DNA from: LD21 sp963715785
Lineage (GTDB): Bacteria > Bacteroidota > Bacteroidia > Bacteroidales > VadinHA17
DNA: 64,000 bases
Direction: 5' to 3'
Assembly (NCBI GenBank): GCA_963715785.1
Contig: OY970276.1
Span: 3,348,001-3,412,000 of the forward strand
Below are positions 37,947 through 46,417 of the stretch, one piece after another. Numbering within the stretch: position 1 is the stretch's first letter; each line of letters opens with the position of its first letter. The notes under the pieces are model-generated. The model saw only the letters and a list, made by a program, of their open reading frames with translations, searched no databases and was not told where the DNA came from. The translations under genes and the position numbers were made by a program.

Positions 37947-37985
37947 CTGAAGCGACTGAAGGACAATTCCGGGGCCTTTAGACTG

Positions 37986-38474
37986 TCATTTTTCAGTTTC
38001 GCGCTGAAGTTGAGCCATTTTTATAGCCGTCACAGCGGCTTCATCTCCTTTATTGCCCAGCTTTCCTCCGGCCCTGTCAACAGCCTGCTGCTGATCATTT
38101 GTGGTCAGAACACCAAAAATAACAGGCAGATTGTATTCGAGGTTCAGCTGGGTAATGCCCATAGTTACTCCCTGACAAATATAAGTGAAATGAGGTGTTT
38201 CTCCCTGAATAACACACCCGAGACATATTATAGCATCAAGATCGTCATATTCAGCAAGAAATTGTGCGCCCAGGGTGAGTTCAAAGCTACCCGGTACATG
38301 TTTAACAACAATATTCTTTGTCAAAGCACCGTGCTTCGTGAGAGTATTCACCGCACCTTCAAGCAATGACCAGGTAATTTCCCTGTTCCAGTCCGAGACA
38401 ACTATACCAAATTTCATATCCCTGGCATCAGGTACCTGATCGGGGTCATAAGCCGATAAATTTTTAGTGGCCAT
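37986..38474 (-). CDS. ribH: 6,7-dimethyl-8-ribityllumazine synthase
   Basis: A 162-residue riboflavin-pathway enzyme condensing the pyrimidine and butanone phosphate precursors. Signatures: FGIVVSDWNREIT, HVPGSFELTLGAQFL, CLGCVIQGETPHFTYIC with the active-site His, and VIFGVLTTNDQQQA. Normal length. Downstream of the TPR gene in the same direction, separated by a terminator-like hairpin. Confidence 0.97.
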   Translation of the reverse strand: MATKNLSAYDPDQVPDARDMKFGIVVSDWNREITWSLLEGAVNTLTKHGALTKNIVVKHVPGSFELTLGAQFLAEYDDLDAIICLGCVIQGETPHFTYICQGVTMGITQLNLEYNLPVIFGVLTTNDQQQAVDRAGGKLGNKGDEAAVTAIKMAQLQRETEK

Positions 38475-38483
38475 GTTGATTTA

Positions 38484-38531
38484 TTATAAATTAAAAACGC
38501 ATCTGCCCTGATAACATGAGCCTGATGCGTT
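38484..38531 (-). terminator. Terminator between the TPR gene and ribH
   Basis: Minus-strand AACGCATC (38531-38524) and GATGCGTT (38503-38496) form an 8-bp stem, followed by a T-rich tract TTTTAATTT. It follows the TPR stop by about 33 bases, so ribH may need its own promoter or readthrough. Confidence 0.6.
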
Positions 38532-38563
38532 ATATTGTAAAATCAGGGAGCTGCCCCGAAAAT

Positions 38564-39250
38564 CTATTTGATCAGCATTTTTACCCTGGCAATATATTTT
38601 GCAATAGTTGTGCCTTCAGTGCTCTCCGGATATTGATCCTCAATTCGTTGGTATAGCTTTAAGGCATCAGGATATTTACCCTTCAATTCATAAATTTCCG
38701 CGGCTTTCATCAGGTACAATGGTGTATTAAAGGAATTATTGGCATAATCAGCTGCTTCGATATATTTAGATATTCCCTTGTCAAGATCGCCTAATTCAAC
38801 ATAGGCATCGCCTGTTGCGCCAATTGCTAATGAACCGACAATCTTATCTTTCTTTGAATATTTAGTCAAAAAGTCAATGGCGTCATTATAGTCACCGAGA
38901 CGCAGATAGCATATTCCCGCACAATATTTGGCAAGATTGGCAGACTTTGTAAATTTATAATCCTTTGCTATATCAAGAAATCCAAGATAGTTGCCATCTC
39001 CGTTCAGAGCAAGTTTCAAGGAATCAACTTCAAGATATTTTTGAGCCTGGAACATCTGTGATTCGGCTTCGTCGTTTCTTTTTCCAAGATAAAGCTTTGT
39101 GAGCCAGCCAAGTCCAACCAGCAGAATTATTACACCTAATACTATTAAGAGTGTTTTGTAGTTTTCCTCAAGGTATTGCTCGGTTTTGGTAAGTGTCTCT
39201 TCAACACTGGAGATACTCGATGGATTTACATCCTTTTTATTCTTTGCCAT
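38564..39250 (-). CDS. Tetratricopeptide-repeat membrane protein (YfgM-like)
   Basis: A 228-residue protein with a charged N-terminus, one membrane segment (about 33-53, LLIVLGVIILLVGLGWLTKL) and at least three TPR-like helical pairs in the periplasmic part (YCAGICYLRLGDYNDAIDFL, GDAYVELGDLDKGISKYIEA, MKAAEIYELKGKYPDALKLY). This matches the YfgM/TPR_21-like proteins that flank recF and ribH in many Bacteroidota. Probable chaperone or scaffold role; not proven. Confidence 0.85.
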   Translation of the reverse strand: MAKNKKDVNPSSISSVEETLTKTEQYLEENYKTLLIVLGVIILLVGLGWLTKLYLGKRNDEAESQMFQAQKYLEVDSLKLALNGDGNYLGFLDIAKDYKFTKSANLAKYCAGICYLRLGDYNDAIDFLTKYSKKDKIVGSLAIGATGDAYVELGDLDKGISKYIEAADYANNSFNTPLYLMKAAEIYELKGKYPDALKLYQRIEDQYPESTEGTTIAKYIARVKMLIK

Positions 39251-39517
39251 ATAGGTCCTAAATGTTTAACTTCAGAATTTACCACCGCAAAAGTAATTTT
39301 TTTCATCATATTTTAAAACATTTAATTTAATGAATATCAAATATGCTTCAAAATATTTAATATTCAATTGCAGATCAGGGAAATCAAAGGAATATATTTT
39401 GGGATTTTTCATGCGGCTTATGTTATAATTCGTTCATTAGCAGAAAAACCGACCTGTTGATTCTGCATGAAGTTTTTTTTTACACTACTTTTGATTCCTG
39501 ACTTTGACTATATATTT

Positions 39518-40645
39518 ATGCATCTTAAAAAGCTTGTCCTTACCAATTTTAAGAACTACGAGCTGACTGAACTTGAGTTTTCACCCAGGATAAACTGTTT
39601 TGTGGGCAATAATGGAGTCGGAAAAACAAATATCCTTGATGCCATTCATTATCTGTCGCTTACAAAGAGCTTTTTTAACAGTATCGATAGCATCAGTGTC
39701 AGGCATGGCGAAGATTATTTCATTATTCAGGGAACATTTGTCAGGGACGACGCGCAAGATCAGATTTATTGTTCATTTCAGAGGCAGAAGCAGAAGCTTT
39801 TAAAAAGAAACGGCAAAGAGTATCAGAAACTTTCTGATCATGTGGGAAGATATCCTGTGGTAATGATTTCACCGGCCGATAGTGCATTAATAACGGAAGG
39901 AAGCGAGGACCGCCGGAAATTTATGAATAAGATTATAAGTCAGTATAGTCCTGAATATCTTGATTCTGTGCTCAGGTATAGTAAAGCCCTTCAGCAGAGA
40001 AATAAACTGCTGAAGGATATAAATTCTTCAGGAGGAGCGGATATCGATATCCTTTCAATCTGGGATGCCCAGCTGGTTAAATACGGGAGCACAGTCTACA
40101 ATGAAAGGGAGACTCTTATAAATGAGTTGATTCCGGTATTCCAGGAGTATTATTCTCTGATATCATCAGGGAAGGAAACGGTGAGGCTTAAGTACAAGTC
40201 GCATCTTTCGGAAGGCAGTTTTGAAGAGGCTCTCCGGAACTCCGTTTCAAAGGACAGATATCTGGAATATACTACAGTCGGAATTCATAAAGATGATCTG
40301 TTATTGGAAATGGATGATTTTCCGGTCAAATCCATCGGCTCTCAGGGTCAGCAGAAATCATATCTTGTGGCACTTAAGCTTGCAAAATTCGAATATATAA
40401 AGCGGAAAGCAGGGTCTTCACCAATCCTGCTGCTTGATGACCTGTTTGATAAATTTGATGCTGAACGCGTTGAGCAGATTATAAAATTGGTTGGAGATCA
40501 GAAATTCGGTCAGATATTTATTACCGATACTCATCAGAACCGTCTTCAGGAGATATTATCATCCCACAAGACTGATTACAGGTTATTCCGGATCGCTGAC
40601 AACGGAATTGTTGAAGTAACTCACAATGGCGCAGTTATAAAATGA
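39518..40645 (+). CDS. recF: DNA replication/repair protein RecF
   Basis: A 375-residue SMC-like ATPase that loads RecA at gaps. I use ATG 39518 (MHLKKLVLTNFKNYE) since RecF proteins begin with this strand; an in-frame start at 39467 adds 17 hydrophobic residues. Walker A GNNGVGKTN at 30-38, signature segment SIGSQGQQKSYLVALKLA, Walker B SPILLLDDLFDKFD, and D-loop region IFITDTHQNRL. Overlaps the next gene by four bases (ATGA). Confidence 0.96.
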   Translation: MHLKKLVLTNFKNYELTELEFSPRINCFVGNNGVGKTNILDAIHYLSLTKSFFNSIDSISVRHGEDYFIIQGTFVRDDAQDQIYCSFQRQKQKLLKRNGKEYQKLSDHVGRYPVVMISPADSALITEGSEDRRKFMNKIISQYSPEYLDSVLRYSKALQQRNKLLKDINSSGGADIDILSIWDAQLVKYGSTVYNERETLINELIPVFQEYYSLISSGKETVRLKYKSHLSEGSFEEALRNSVSKDRYLEYTTVGIHKDDLLLEMDDFPVKSIGSQGQQKSYLVALKLAKFEYIKRKAGSSPILLLDDLFDKFDAERVEQIIKLVGDQKFGQIFITDTHQNRLQEILSSHKTDYRLFRIADNGIVEVTHNGAVIK

Positions 40646-40932
40646 GACGAAGCAAGACTATATCCCTGGCTGAAGCATTAAATGATTACATCAGGGAGAT
40701 GAATATCGGAGGAAAACTCAGTGAAGTGTCGGTAATAAACTCCTGGGAAGAAATTGTCGGAAAAGCTATCAGCTCGCGTACAACAAAAATCTATATCAAG
40801 GACCATGTCTTATTTGTTCATCTCAGCTCCTCAGTGGTTAGAAATGAATTACTGATGCTCAGGGAAGCCCTGAAGGAACAGTTGAATAAGAAGGCAGGCA
40901 ACGAGGTTATAAAGGATATAGTACTTCGCTAA
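40642..40932 (+). CDS. DUF721 (DciA-like) protein
   Basis: A 96-residue DciA/DUF721-family protein translationally coupled to recF by a 4-base overlap. Typical features are INSWEEIVGKAISSRTTKI, a beta segment LFVHLSSSVVRNELLMLREA, and the C-terminal IVLR. DciA homologues help load the replicative helicase in bacteria lacking DnaC; for the short Bacteroidota form this is inference. Confidence 0.9.
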   Translation: MRRSKTISLAEALNDYIREMNIGGKLSEVSVINSWEEIVGKAISSRTTKIYIKDHVLFVHLSSSVVRNELLMLREALKEQLNKKAGNEVIKDIVLR

Positions 40933-40944
40933 AAACAATCGCCC

Positions 40945-42693
40945 CTATATGATTGTGTAATCCGTTCCCTTTATCCTTATGGATTTCCGGAGGTTTTTGT
41001 GTGAAATGAAATGAAATTGATGACCTGACGAAGATAAAATAACATCATTATTTTCTATTTCAATTGAAACATCCGAGATCTTGTCATTGTGCAGAAGGAA
41101 GCCGGCAAGCAAAAAAGCCTTCTCTATCCCATCTCCGCGTCTGAAATTCCAGACTTCATCAGGCTGGGCAAGCCTGTTACCTTCATATATTGATTCGAGC
41201 GGCAGCTCTTTCAGTATAGAATAAACTTCATAATTAGTCTTTTCGCTCAGGTCAATAAAAGCCACCGGATTCCTTTCAACAGCTGCCTTAATAAATGGAC
41301 GCCAGTCGGTTTTATCCATGTCGCGGTAAACATATAACGCAAGTAGTGCTGTTTCGGAATTTTCCTGCTGAGCTGTTATCGTGTTAATAATATCTTCACG
41401 GCTGCTATCGGTTTTAATATCAAGCATTTGAACAGCAGTATAGCTCTTTTGACGGTCTGGAATTTTCGGATCTATGAAAATAAAATCATGAAGTTCTTTA
41501 AACATCTCCTGTATGATTTCTTCATACTCAGTCCCCGTCTTTTTTATAAATTCAATTTCAATTTCAGCCAGGCTCTTTCCTGAATGTTTATCGAGGATCT
41601 CCTCAATATCATTCAGCATTATTTTCCATTGGATAGGGCTCAGGTGAAAATCATCGCCTTCAATATCCTTGACGAGCGATCCCCGGGTTTCGGTTGATAC
41701 ACTGTACTTGCTTGAGTGCTCGTATTCAAACATTTTTTCGAGAGAGATGTATCTTATTGAACCTGAACAATCGCACCTGTATTGAAAAAGCGATTTGTAT
41801 TTTGACTTGAAACGAAGAAAATTAATGAAGATCAGGCTGGTCAGATCGGTGGATAGAAACTCTCTCAGCTTCTCTGAAAAATATGTATAAGCCTCAGGAT
41901 CAATTGTGGCTTCACGGTAGAGAGTATGAATAAAGCCAGAGATGTGGGATACGATGGTCACCTTTTCATTCTCCATTGCCCTTCTTGCTTTTTCGGAAAG
42001 TGAAGTTCCGTTATACCACATGTTTTTGGTAACGATCCTTCGGTTGTTTGTTATCAGCCCGTCTTTCTCAATAACAAAGTTCTGCGAATGAAGCGGTGTT
42101 GCAATCAGAAATATCCTGTCAAGCGGCACTCTTCCAACCACAAACATTGCAGCGGCGTAAAGAGCTGACAATGAGACGCATTCTCCTGCACCGGTTTTGA
42201 AGTTCTGTTTGTATTTAAATGCCCCCATTGCTTCAATCGTCTCAGTTTTCCAGTACGGTATAATATCCGAATCATATTTGTCGAGACCAAAATGTTTCCT
42301 GATATCAATATCGAAATAGTATTTATCTCCCTCATATCCGAAAAGCGCATTTGATTGCTTAAGCATTTCCATATCAAAGAAATCCTTAAATCTTGCAATT
42401 TCCGCGGTCTTCGATGTCAGTCCCCATGTTGAGAGATCAAGATTAAAGACATAATTCTGAATTATATACTGTTTTATCCTGTTCGCCTTATAGGTGAATC
42501 CTTTCTTTTCAATGTCCTTAAACCATGGATCAGACCTCCATGTCCAAAGTATCGGGGACATTATGTCGGCAAGAATAAGCGGATAAAAAAGCTCAGGGAA
42601 AATAAAGATCTCCATGTCGGAGAGCGTAAATGCGGAAGAATACTTCTCAAGATTTTTTTTACCGGAAAAGTCTATATTGATCTTTGAATCCAT
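40945..42693 (-). CDS. Uncharacterised protein with transglutaminase-like Cys/His core
   Basis: A 582-residue cytosolic-looking protein (no signal, no membrane segments). The stretch GAGECVSLSALYAAAMFVV, followed after about 15 residues by TPLHSQNFV, has the Cys-helix-then-His layout of transglutaminase-like folds. The rest is unknown: an N-terminal part rich in aromatic residues (ILWTWRSDPWFKDIEKKGF), a central helical part, and a C-terminal part with repeated acidic/aromatic segments. It faces recF/DUF721 tail to tail with 12 bases between. I cannot name a family with certainty. Confidence 0.75.
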   Translation of the reverse strand: MDSKINIDFSGKKNLEKYSSAFTLSDMEIFIFPELFYPLILADIMSPILWTWRSDPWFKDIEKKGFTYKANRIKQYIIQNYVFNLDLSTWGLTSKTAEIARFKDFFDMEMLKQSNALFGYEGDKYYFDIDIRKHFGLDKYDSDIIPYWKTETIEAMGAFKYKQNFKTGAGECVSLSALYAAAMFVVGRVPLDRIFLIATPLHSQNFVIEKDGLITNNRRIVTKNMWYNGTSLSEKARRAMENEKVTIVSHISGFIHTLYREATIDPEAYTYFSEKLREFLSTDLTSLIFINFLRFKSKYKSLFQYRCDCSGSIRYISLEKMFEYEHSSKYSVSTETRGSLVKDIEGDDFHLSPIQWKIMLNDIEEILDKHSGKSLAEIEIEFIKKTGTEYEEIIQEMFKELHDFIFIDPKIPDRQKSYTAVQMLDIKTDSSREDIINTITAQQENSETALLALYVYRDMDKTDWRPFIKAAVERNPVAFIDLSEKTNYEVYSILKELPLESIYEGNRLAQPDEVWNFRRGDGIEKAFLLAGFLLHNDKISDVSIEIENNDVILSSSGHQFHFISHKNLRKSIRIKGTDYTII

Positions 42694-42990
42694 CTAATGT
42701 TAAAATTTTCTGCAAATCTAATAACACTATCCGGTATATAAAGTTTTGAGTTTGAGAAAATGATAGCTCTTAAAATAATAATCACATTATAACACATCTT
42801 CTGATGAGCCATATCCATCTTCCCAACCAACAAACTATGCCCCCGACCCCAAAAAAGGCATAGCCATCAAGCTAATGGATATTAAAGCTTTAATTACTAG
42901 CTAGTTAATAAATAGGAAAAACTGTGTATAATATAGAGGGGTATGCGAACCTTCTATTGAGAGTTTAATAAAAAAGTTTAAAGCTATTTA
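42694..42990. other. Gene-free stretch left of the DUF559 element
   Basis: No gene seen. It holds a small hairpin, CTATGCC (42835-42841) with GGCATAG (42857-42863), and AT-rich sequence. A similar TATGCCC/GGGCATA hairpin occurs to the right of the DUF559 unit (43671-43687). Confidence 0.5.
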
Positions 42991-42993
42991 CGA

Positions 42994-43083
42994 CTTCTTT
43001 TTAATCAACCCCCCCAACTTATTTTTAATCAACCCCCCAACTTCTTTTTAATCAACCCCCCAACCCCCCATTTGGGGGGCTTA
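42994..43083. repeat. Left repeat array of the DUF559 element
   Basis: Three successive units of about 23-24 bp, CTTCTTTTTAATCAACCCCC(C), with the last running into ATCAACCCCCCAACCCCCC, then ATTT and GGGGGGCTTA (43051-43083). The final C6-ATTT-G6 is itself a hairpin. The last 33 bp are repeated in inverted orientation at 43548-43580 with two mismatches. The stop codon of the DUF559 gene lies inside this repeat. Confidence 0.9.
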
Positions 43084-43479
43084 GGACTCAGTTAATAGCT
43101 TTTTTGAAATCTCTTCAATTTGATTTACTGTATAATCTGTTTCATTTATTATTTGTTCATTCGTGAATCTGATAACTTTAATTCCGAAGTCATTCAGGAT
43201 ATCGCTTCGACCAAGATCATGATTATGAAATTCGGGAATATCATGTATACTTCCATCAATTTCGATAGCCAGCTTAATTTTAGGGCAATAAAAATCAACG
43301 ATAAATTTGTTGATTGGATGTTGTCTCCGAAGATGAAGACCAGAAATCTGATTTTTATTTAGTTTTAACCAAAGGATTTTTTCTGCCTCTGTTTGAGTCT
43401 TCCTTAATTTCTTTGCCAACTTAAATATTGAAGGTTTAGCACCATAATACATTGGATATTCTACACTTAACCCTTTCAT
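43081..43479 (-). CDS. DUF559 endonuclease-like protein (Vsr/restriction-endonuclease fold)
   Basis: A 132-residue protein from ATG 43479 (MKGLSVEYPMYYGAKP). In-frame extension upstream would run through the right inverted repeat and lacks family similarity. Core: KLAKKLRKTQTEAEKILWLK, FRRQ-like HLRRQHPINKFIVDFYCPK with the catalytic Asp, IAIEIDGSIHD with the second acidic residue, and DFGIKVIRFTNEQI. This is the DUF559 family, related to Vsr and very-short-patch nucleases, of unknown biological role and often present in many copies in Bacteroidota. Bracketed by inverted G/C-run repeats. Confidence 0.9.
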   Translation of the reverse strand: MKGLSVEYPMYYGAKPSIFKLAKKLRKTQTEAEKILWLKLNKNQISGLHLRRQHPINKFIVDFYCPKIKLAIEIDGSIHDIPEFHNHDLGRSDILNDFGIKVIRFTNEQIINETDYTVNQIEEISKKLLTES

Positions 43480-43547
43480 GATGTTTTTTGATTTCAAGAT
43501 TAAAATTATAATAATCTTATGAAAAAAACTAAAAACTATAACAATCT

Positions 43548-43580
43548 TAAGCCCCCCATGTGGGGGGTTGGGGGGTTGAT
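43548..43580. repeat. Right inverted repeat of the DUF559 element
   Basis: TAAGCCCCCCATGTGGGGGG followed by TTGGGGGGTTGAT. Reverse complement of the left end with ACAT in place of ATTT in the loop. Confidence 0.9.
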
Positions 43581-43818
43581 ACACCGGGAGTCGGAAACGC
43601 TGGTAGAAGGAATAATTAATGGGATATAACAAAACGTAAGTCGAGTTTGGAACAAAAGCTAGACGAATCTTATGCCCCCCGGGCATAGGCGTTAACTTAA
43701 GCTTTGGAGATGAGTGAGACATTGCATAAATTAATTTTCCCCACTGTCGTACCCGAAGACGTTAAATGCGGCATCAGGGGAGCCCGGTGACAATGTTTTT
43801 TAAATGTATTTTCAGTCT

Positions 43819-44241
43819 CTAAAGAAATCTCTCAAAACCTGAGAAAAAGAAGTTTGCCTCTATGGTTGCGTTTTCAGGGCTATCTGAACCATGAACCGCG
43901 TTCATCTGAACTGAAACCGCAAATGTTTTCCTGATTGTACCGGGTTCAGCTTTGGCCGGGTCAGTGGCCCCTATGAGTTTTCTGAACTGATCGACAGCAT
44001 TCTCATGTCTTAAGATCATTACTACCACCGGTCCTGAAGTCATAAATTCTATGAGTCCGTCAAAAAATGATTTTCCTTTGTGTACTGAATAGAACGATTC
44101 AGCCTGAGGAACAGTCATTTTAACCATTCTCATGGCAGCAATTTCGAAGCCGGCTTCATTTATCATGGACAAAATAGGGCCTGTTTTACCCGTCCTGACT
44201 GCATTTGGCTTAATAATTGAAAAAGTAAAGTCAGTGTACAT
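43819..44241 (-). CDS. ndk: Nucleoside-diphosphate kinase
   Basis: A 140-residue NDP kinase exchanging gamma-phosphates between NTPs and NDPs. FSIIKPNAVRTG at the N-terminus and the active-site NAVHGSDSPENA with the phosphorylated His are intact. Slightly shorter than many homologues, but the C-terminal FFFSGFERFL is normal for Bacteroidota. Divergent from the DHH phosphoesterase gene. Confidence 0.97.
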   Translation of the reverse strand: MYTDFTFSIIKPNAVRTGKTGPILSMINEAGFEIAAMRMVKMTVPQAESFYSVHKGKSFFDGLIEFMTSGPVVVMILRHENAVDQFRKLIGATDPAKAEPGTIRKTFAVSVQMNAVHGSDSPENATIEANFFFSGFERFL

Positions 44242-44326
44242 ATATGAAAAGATTTGATTTTAAGCTGCTGAAACGGTCTTAAAGAATATTTTTTATCTTT
44301 AGCCACTCGAATAAACACAGGCATCA

Positions 44327-45352
44327 GTGATAGATTTATCCAAATATACAAAACAATTATCGAAACTTTTCTCCGACTCTGAGAATATATTAATTATCTG
44401 CCACATCAATCCTGACGGAGATTCAGTAGGTGCACAATTAGCTCTGTATCATTATTTTAAGAGTAAAGGTAAAAATGTAGGACTACTGGCTCCAAACAAT
44501 ATCCAGGAGTTTTTGAAATGGATGGACGGCTCTGACCAGATAAATATATTTATTAAGGACAGAAAAATGTGCCGCACACTGATTGATAATGCTGATCTGA
44601 TAATAATGCTTGATTTTAATCAGGCCAACAGGCTTGGCGAGGCCGAAGATACTGTTGTCAGGTCCGGTGCCATGAAATTGATAATCGATCATCATCTTGA
44701 TCCTGAAGACTTTGCTGACCTGATAATTTCCGATCCTACGAAATGTTCAACTTCGGAGCTGGTGCACGAGCTGATTTGTGAGCTAAATGGTTCAATTTTC
44801 ATGAACAGGCCATATGCTGAAGCCATATATGTTGGCATAATTACCGATACCGGGAATTTTGAGCATGGGTCATATGGTTCAAGGACTTTCAGAATTGTTG
44901 CGGATCTGCTTGATACTGGCATTGAAAAGGAGAAAATTATCAACCTTATATATAATAATTTTTCAAGCGACAGGATAAGATTACAGGGTTTTGCCCTTAA
45001 TAAGCGGATGGTTGTCATTCCTGAATATAAAACTGCCTATATATACCTGTCAAAGGACGACCTCAGGGAGTACAACCATGTAAAGGGTGATACTGAGGGA
45101 TTTGTGAATATGCCATTATCCATTAAGGGTATCAGCTTCACTGCCTTGTTTATTGAAAAAGACAATTTCATAAAGCTTTCTTTTCGCTCAAAGGGCCATT
45201 TCCCTTCGAATGAATTTGCATCTATGTATTTTTCGGGAGGAGGGCATATGAATGCTTCAGGAGGAGAATATAAAGATACCCTTGAAAATACCATCGCCTA
45301 TTTCCTTAAAGTCCTTAAAGAAAATGTGTGGAAATTTGAAGATGCGGGTTGA
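44327..45352 (+). CDS. DHH-family phosphoesterase, NrnA-like (oligoribonuclease/pAp phosphatase)
   Basis: A 341-residue DHH/DHHA1 protein starting at GTG 44327. Metal-binding motifs are CHINPDGDSVGAQLAL, MLDFNQANRLG, the signature IIDHHLDPED, and GIITDTGNFEHGSYG. The C-terminal DHHA1 domain carries FSGGGHMNASGG. Members degrade short oligoribonucleotides and 3'-phosphoadenosine 5'-phosphate. The last 11 bases overlap the start of the following FKBP lipoprotein. Confidence 0.93.
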   Translation: MIDLSKYTKQLSKLFSDSENILIICHINPDGDSVGAQLALYHYFKSKGKNVGLLAPNNIQEFLKWMDGSDQINIFIKDRKMCRTLIDNADLIIMLDFNQANRLGEAEDTVVRSGAMKLIIDHHLDPEDFADLIISDPTKCSTSELVHELICELNGSIFMNRPYAEAIYVGIITDTGNFEHGSYGSRTFRIVADLLDTGIEKEKIINLIYNNFSSDRIRLQGFALNKRMVVIPEYKTAYIYLSKDDLREYNHVKGDTEGFVNMPLSIKGISFTALFIEKDNFIKLSFRSKGHFPSNEFASMYFSGGGHMNASGGEYKDTLENTIAYFLKVLKENVWKFEDAG

Positions 45353-45872
45353 ATCTCAGGTGATCAGAATATCTGTAATCATCTTGTTATTAATTTCTTC
45401 TGTTGCATGCAGACAGAAACACGGAAGAGTTGTCGGCTCCAAGCCAGGAGTGTCAGAAATGGCTGACCTCAATAAATACCTGGTTCAGAAAGACCGAGAG
45501 AGAATCATGAACTACATTGAAAGAAAAGATCTTAAAATGGAAGAATCTCCAACCGGCTTATGGTATCAGATAATAAAGGAAGGCAGCGGGCAGAAATTTA
45601 CTGAAAATGACAAAGTAGTTATGGATTACGACTGTTCGCTTCTTGATGGAACAAAATGCTATTCTTCAAAAGATCTCGGTCCAAAGGAGCTTATTCTGGG
45701 CAAAAGTGAAATGGAACAAGGACTGAATGAGGGACTGAGGTTGTTGCGGCCCGGCTCTGAAGCTATCTTCATCATACCTCCATTTTTAGGTTATGGGCTT
45801 ATAGGCGATAGAAAAATGATACCTCCTAGGGCCGTTATTGTTTATTATGTTTATATCTTGCAGGCCAAATAA
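45342..45872 (+). CDS. FKBP-type peptidyl-prolyl isomerase lipoprotein (GldI-like)
   Basis: ATG 45342 gives a lipoprotein signal (IRISVIILLLISSVAC). An in-frame start at 45252 would extend far into the DHH gene and destroy the signal. The FKBP domain occupies about residues 70-176: GLWYQIIKEGSGQKFTENDK, ELILGKSEMEQGLNEGLRLL, SEAIFIIPPFLGYG, RAVIVYYVYIL. Adjacent to ndk and a DHH phosphoesterase, a neighbourhood in which the gliding-associated GldI lipoprotein occurs in Bacteroidota. No other gld gene is in the window, so a gliding role is not implied. Confidence 0.85.
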   Translation: MRVESQVIRISVIILLLISSVACRQKHGRVVGSKPGVSEMADLNKYLVQKDRERIMNYIERKDLKMEESPTGLWYQIIKEGSGQKFTENDKVVMDYDCSLLDGTKCYSSKDLGPKELILGKSEMEQGLNEGLRLLRPGSEAIFIIPPFLGYGLIGDRKMIPPRAVIVYYVYILQAK

Positions 45873-45920
45873 TAATTTGGTATAGCACTACGTTTAGATA
45901 AAAATATTAAAACTAATTCT

Positions 45921-46415
45921 ATGATCAGAAAGCATTATCAATCAATTTTCCTGTTTTTGGCAGCAGGGTTATTATTGTCTCTGGGCTCATGCAATCCTGC
46001 AGCAAAATATGAAAAAACTGAAAGAGAATCAATTCAGAATTACATTACAAGCAATCCAACTGATACTTTTACGCTTGAAAAGAGCGGTTTATATTATCGC
46101 GATATACTTGTTGGAACCGGAAGAGCTGCTCAGCCTCATGATACGGCGTATGTGATATATACGGGGAAATTTCTCAACGGAACGACCTTCGATTCAAATG
46201 TCGGATTAGCTTACTGGGTATTTGCAGTTGACGAAGGATCAAATATCGCTGGCTTTGACGAAGGTATTACATATATGAAAGCAGGAGGTAAAGCTGAGCT
46301 TCTCATGCCTTCAAGCCTTGGCTATGGAACATCCGGTTATTATGTCATACCCGGATATACTCCTCTGATCTATGATATTGAACTGGTTAAGCTCTCGCCT
46401 GGTCCGGCCAAATAA
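45921..46415 (+). CDS. FKBP-type peptidyl-prolyl isomerase lipoprotein, second copy
   Basis: A 164-residue lipoprotein with signal FLFLAAGLLLSLGSC. The FKBP domain runs from GLYYRDILVGTGRAAQPHD through VIYTGKFLNGTTFDSN, FDEGITYMKAGGKAELLMPS and YTPLIYDIELVKL. Follows the first FKBP lipoprotein by 48 bases, so the two form a tandem pair of divergent paralogues, probably folding envelope proteins in the periplasm. Confidence 0.92.
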   Translation: MIRKHYQSIFLFLAAGLLLSLGSCNPAAKYEKTERESIQNYITSNPTDTFTLEKSGLYYRDILVGTGRAAQPHDTAYVIYTGKFLNGTTFDSNVGLAYWVFAVDEGSNIAGFDEGITYMKAGGKAELLMPSSLGYGTSGYYVIPGYTPLIYDIELVKLSPGPAK

Positions 46416-46417
46416 TT

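Larger units (their letters stand above)
43051..43580. mobile_element. Candidate DUF559 unit bounded by 33-bp inverted repeats
   Basis: Left end 43051-43083 and right end 43548-43580 are inverted copies (31 of 33 identical), each containing two C6 runs and one G6 run. The single gene fills the interior. No transposase and no clear target-site duplication are visible, so mobility is an inference from the architecture. Confidence 0.5.

Noticed and set aside
42994..43083. Possible CRISPR-like array
   Set aside because: Units are only about 23 bp and adjacent without unique spacers, and no cas genes are present; it is a repeat end of the DUF559 unit.
43480..43722. N-terminal extension of the DUF559 protein
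   Set aside because: The extra 81 codons translate the right inverted repeat (PNPP-type low complexity) and do not belong to the domain.
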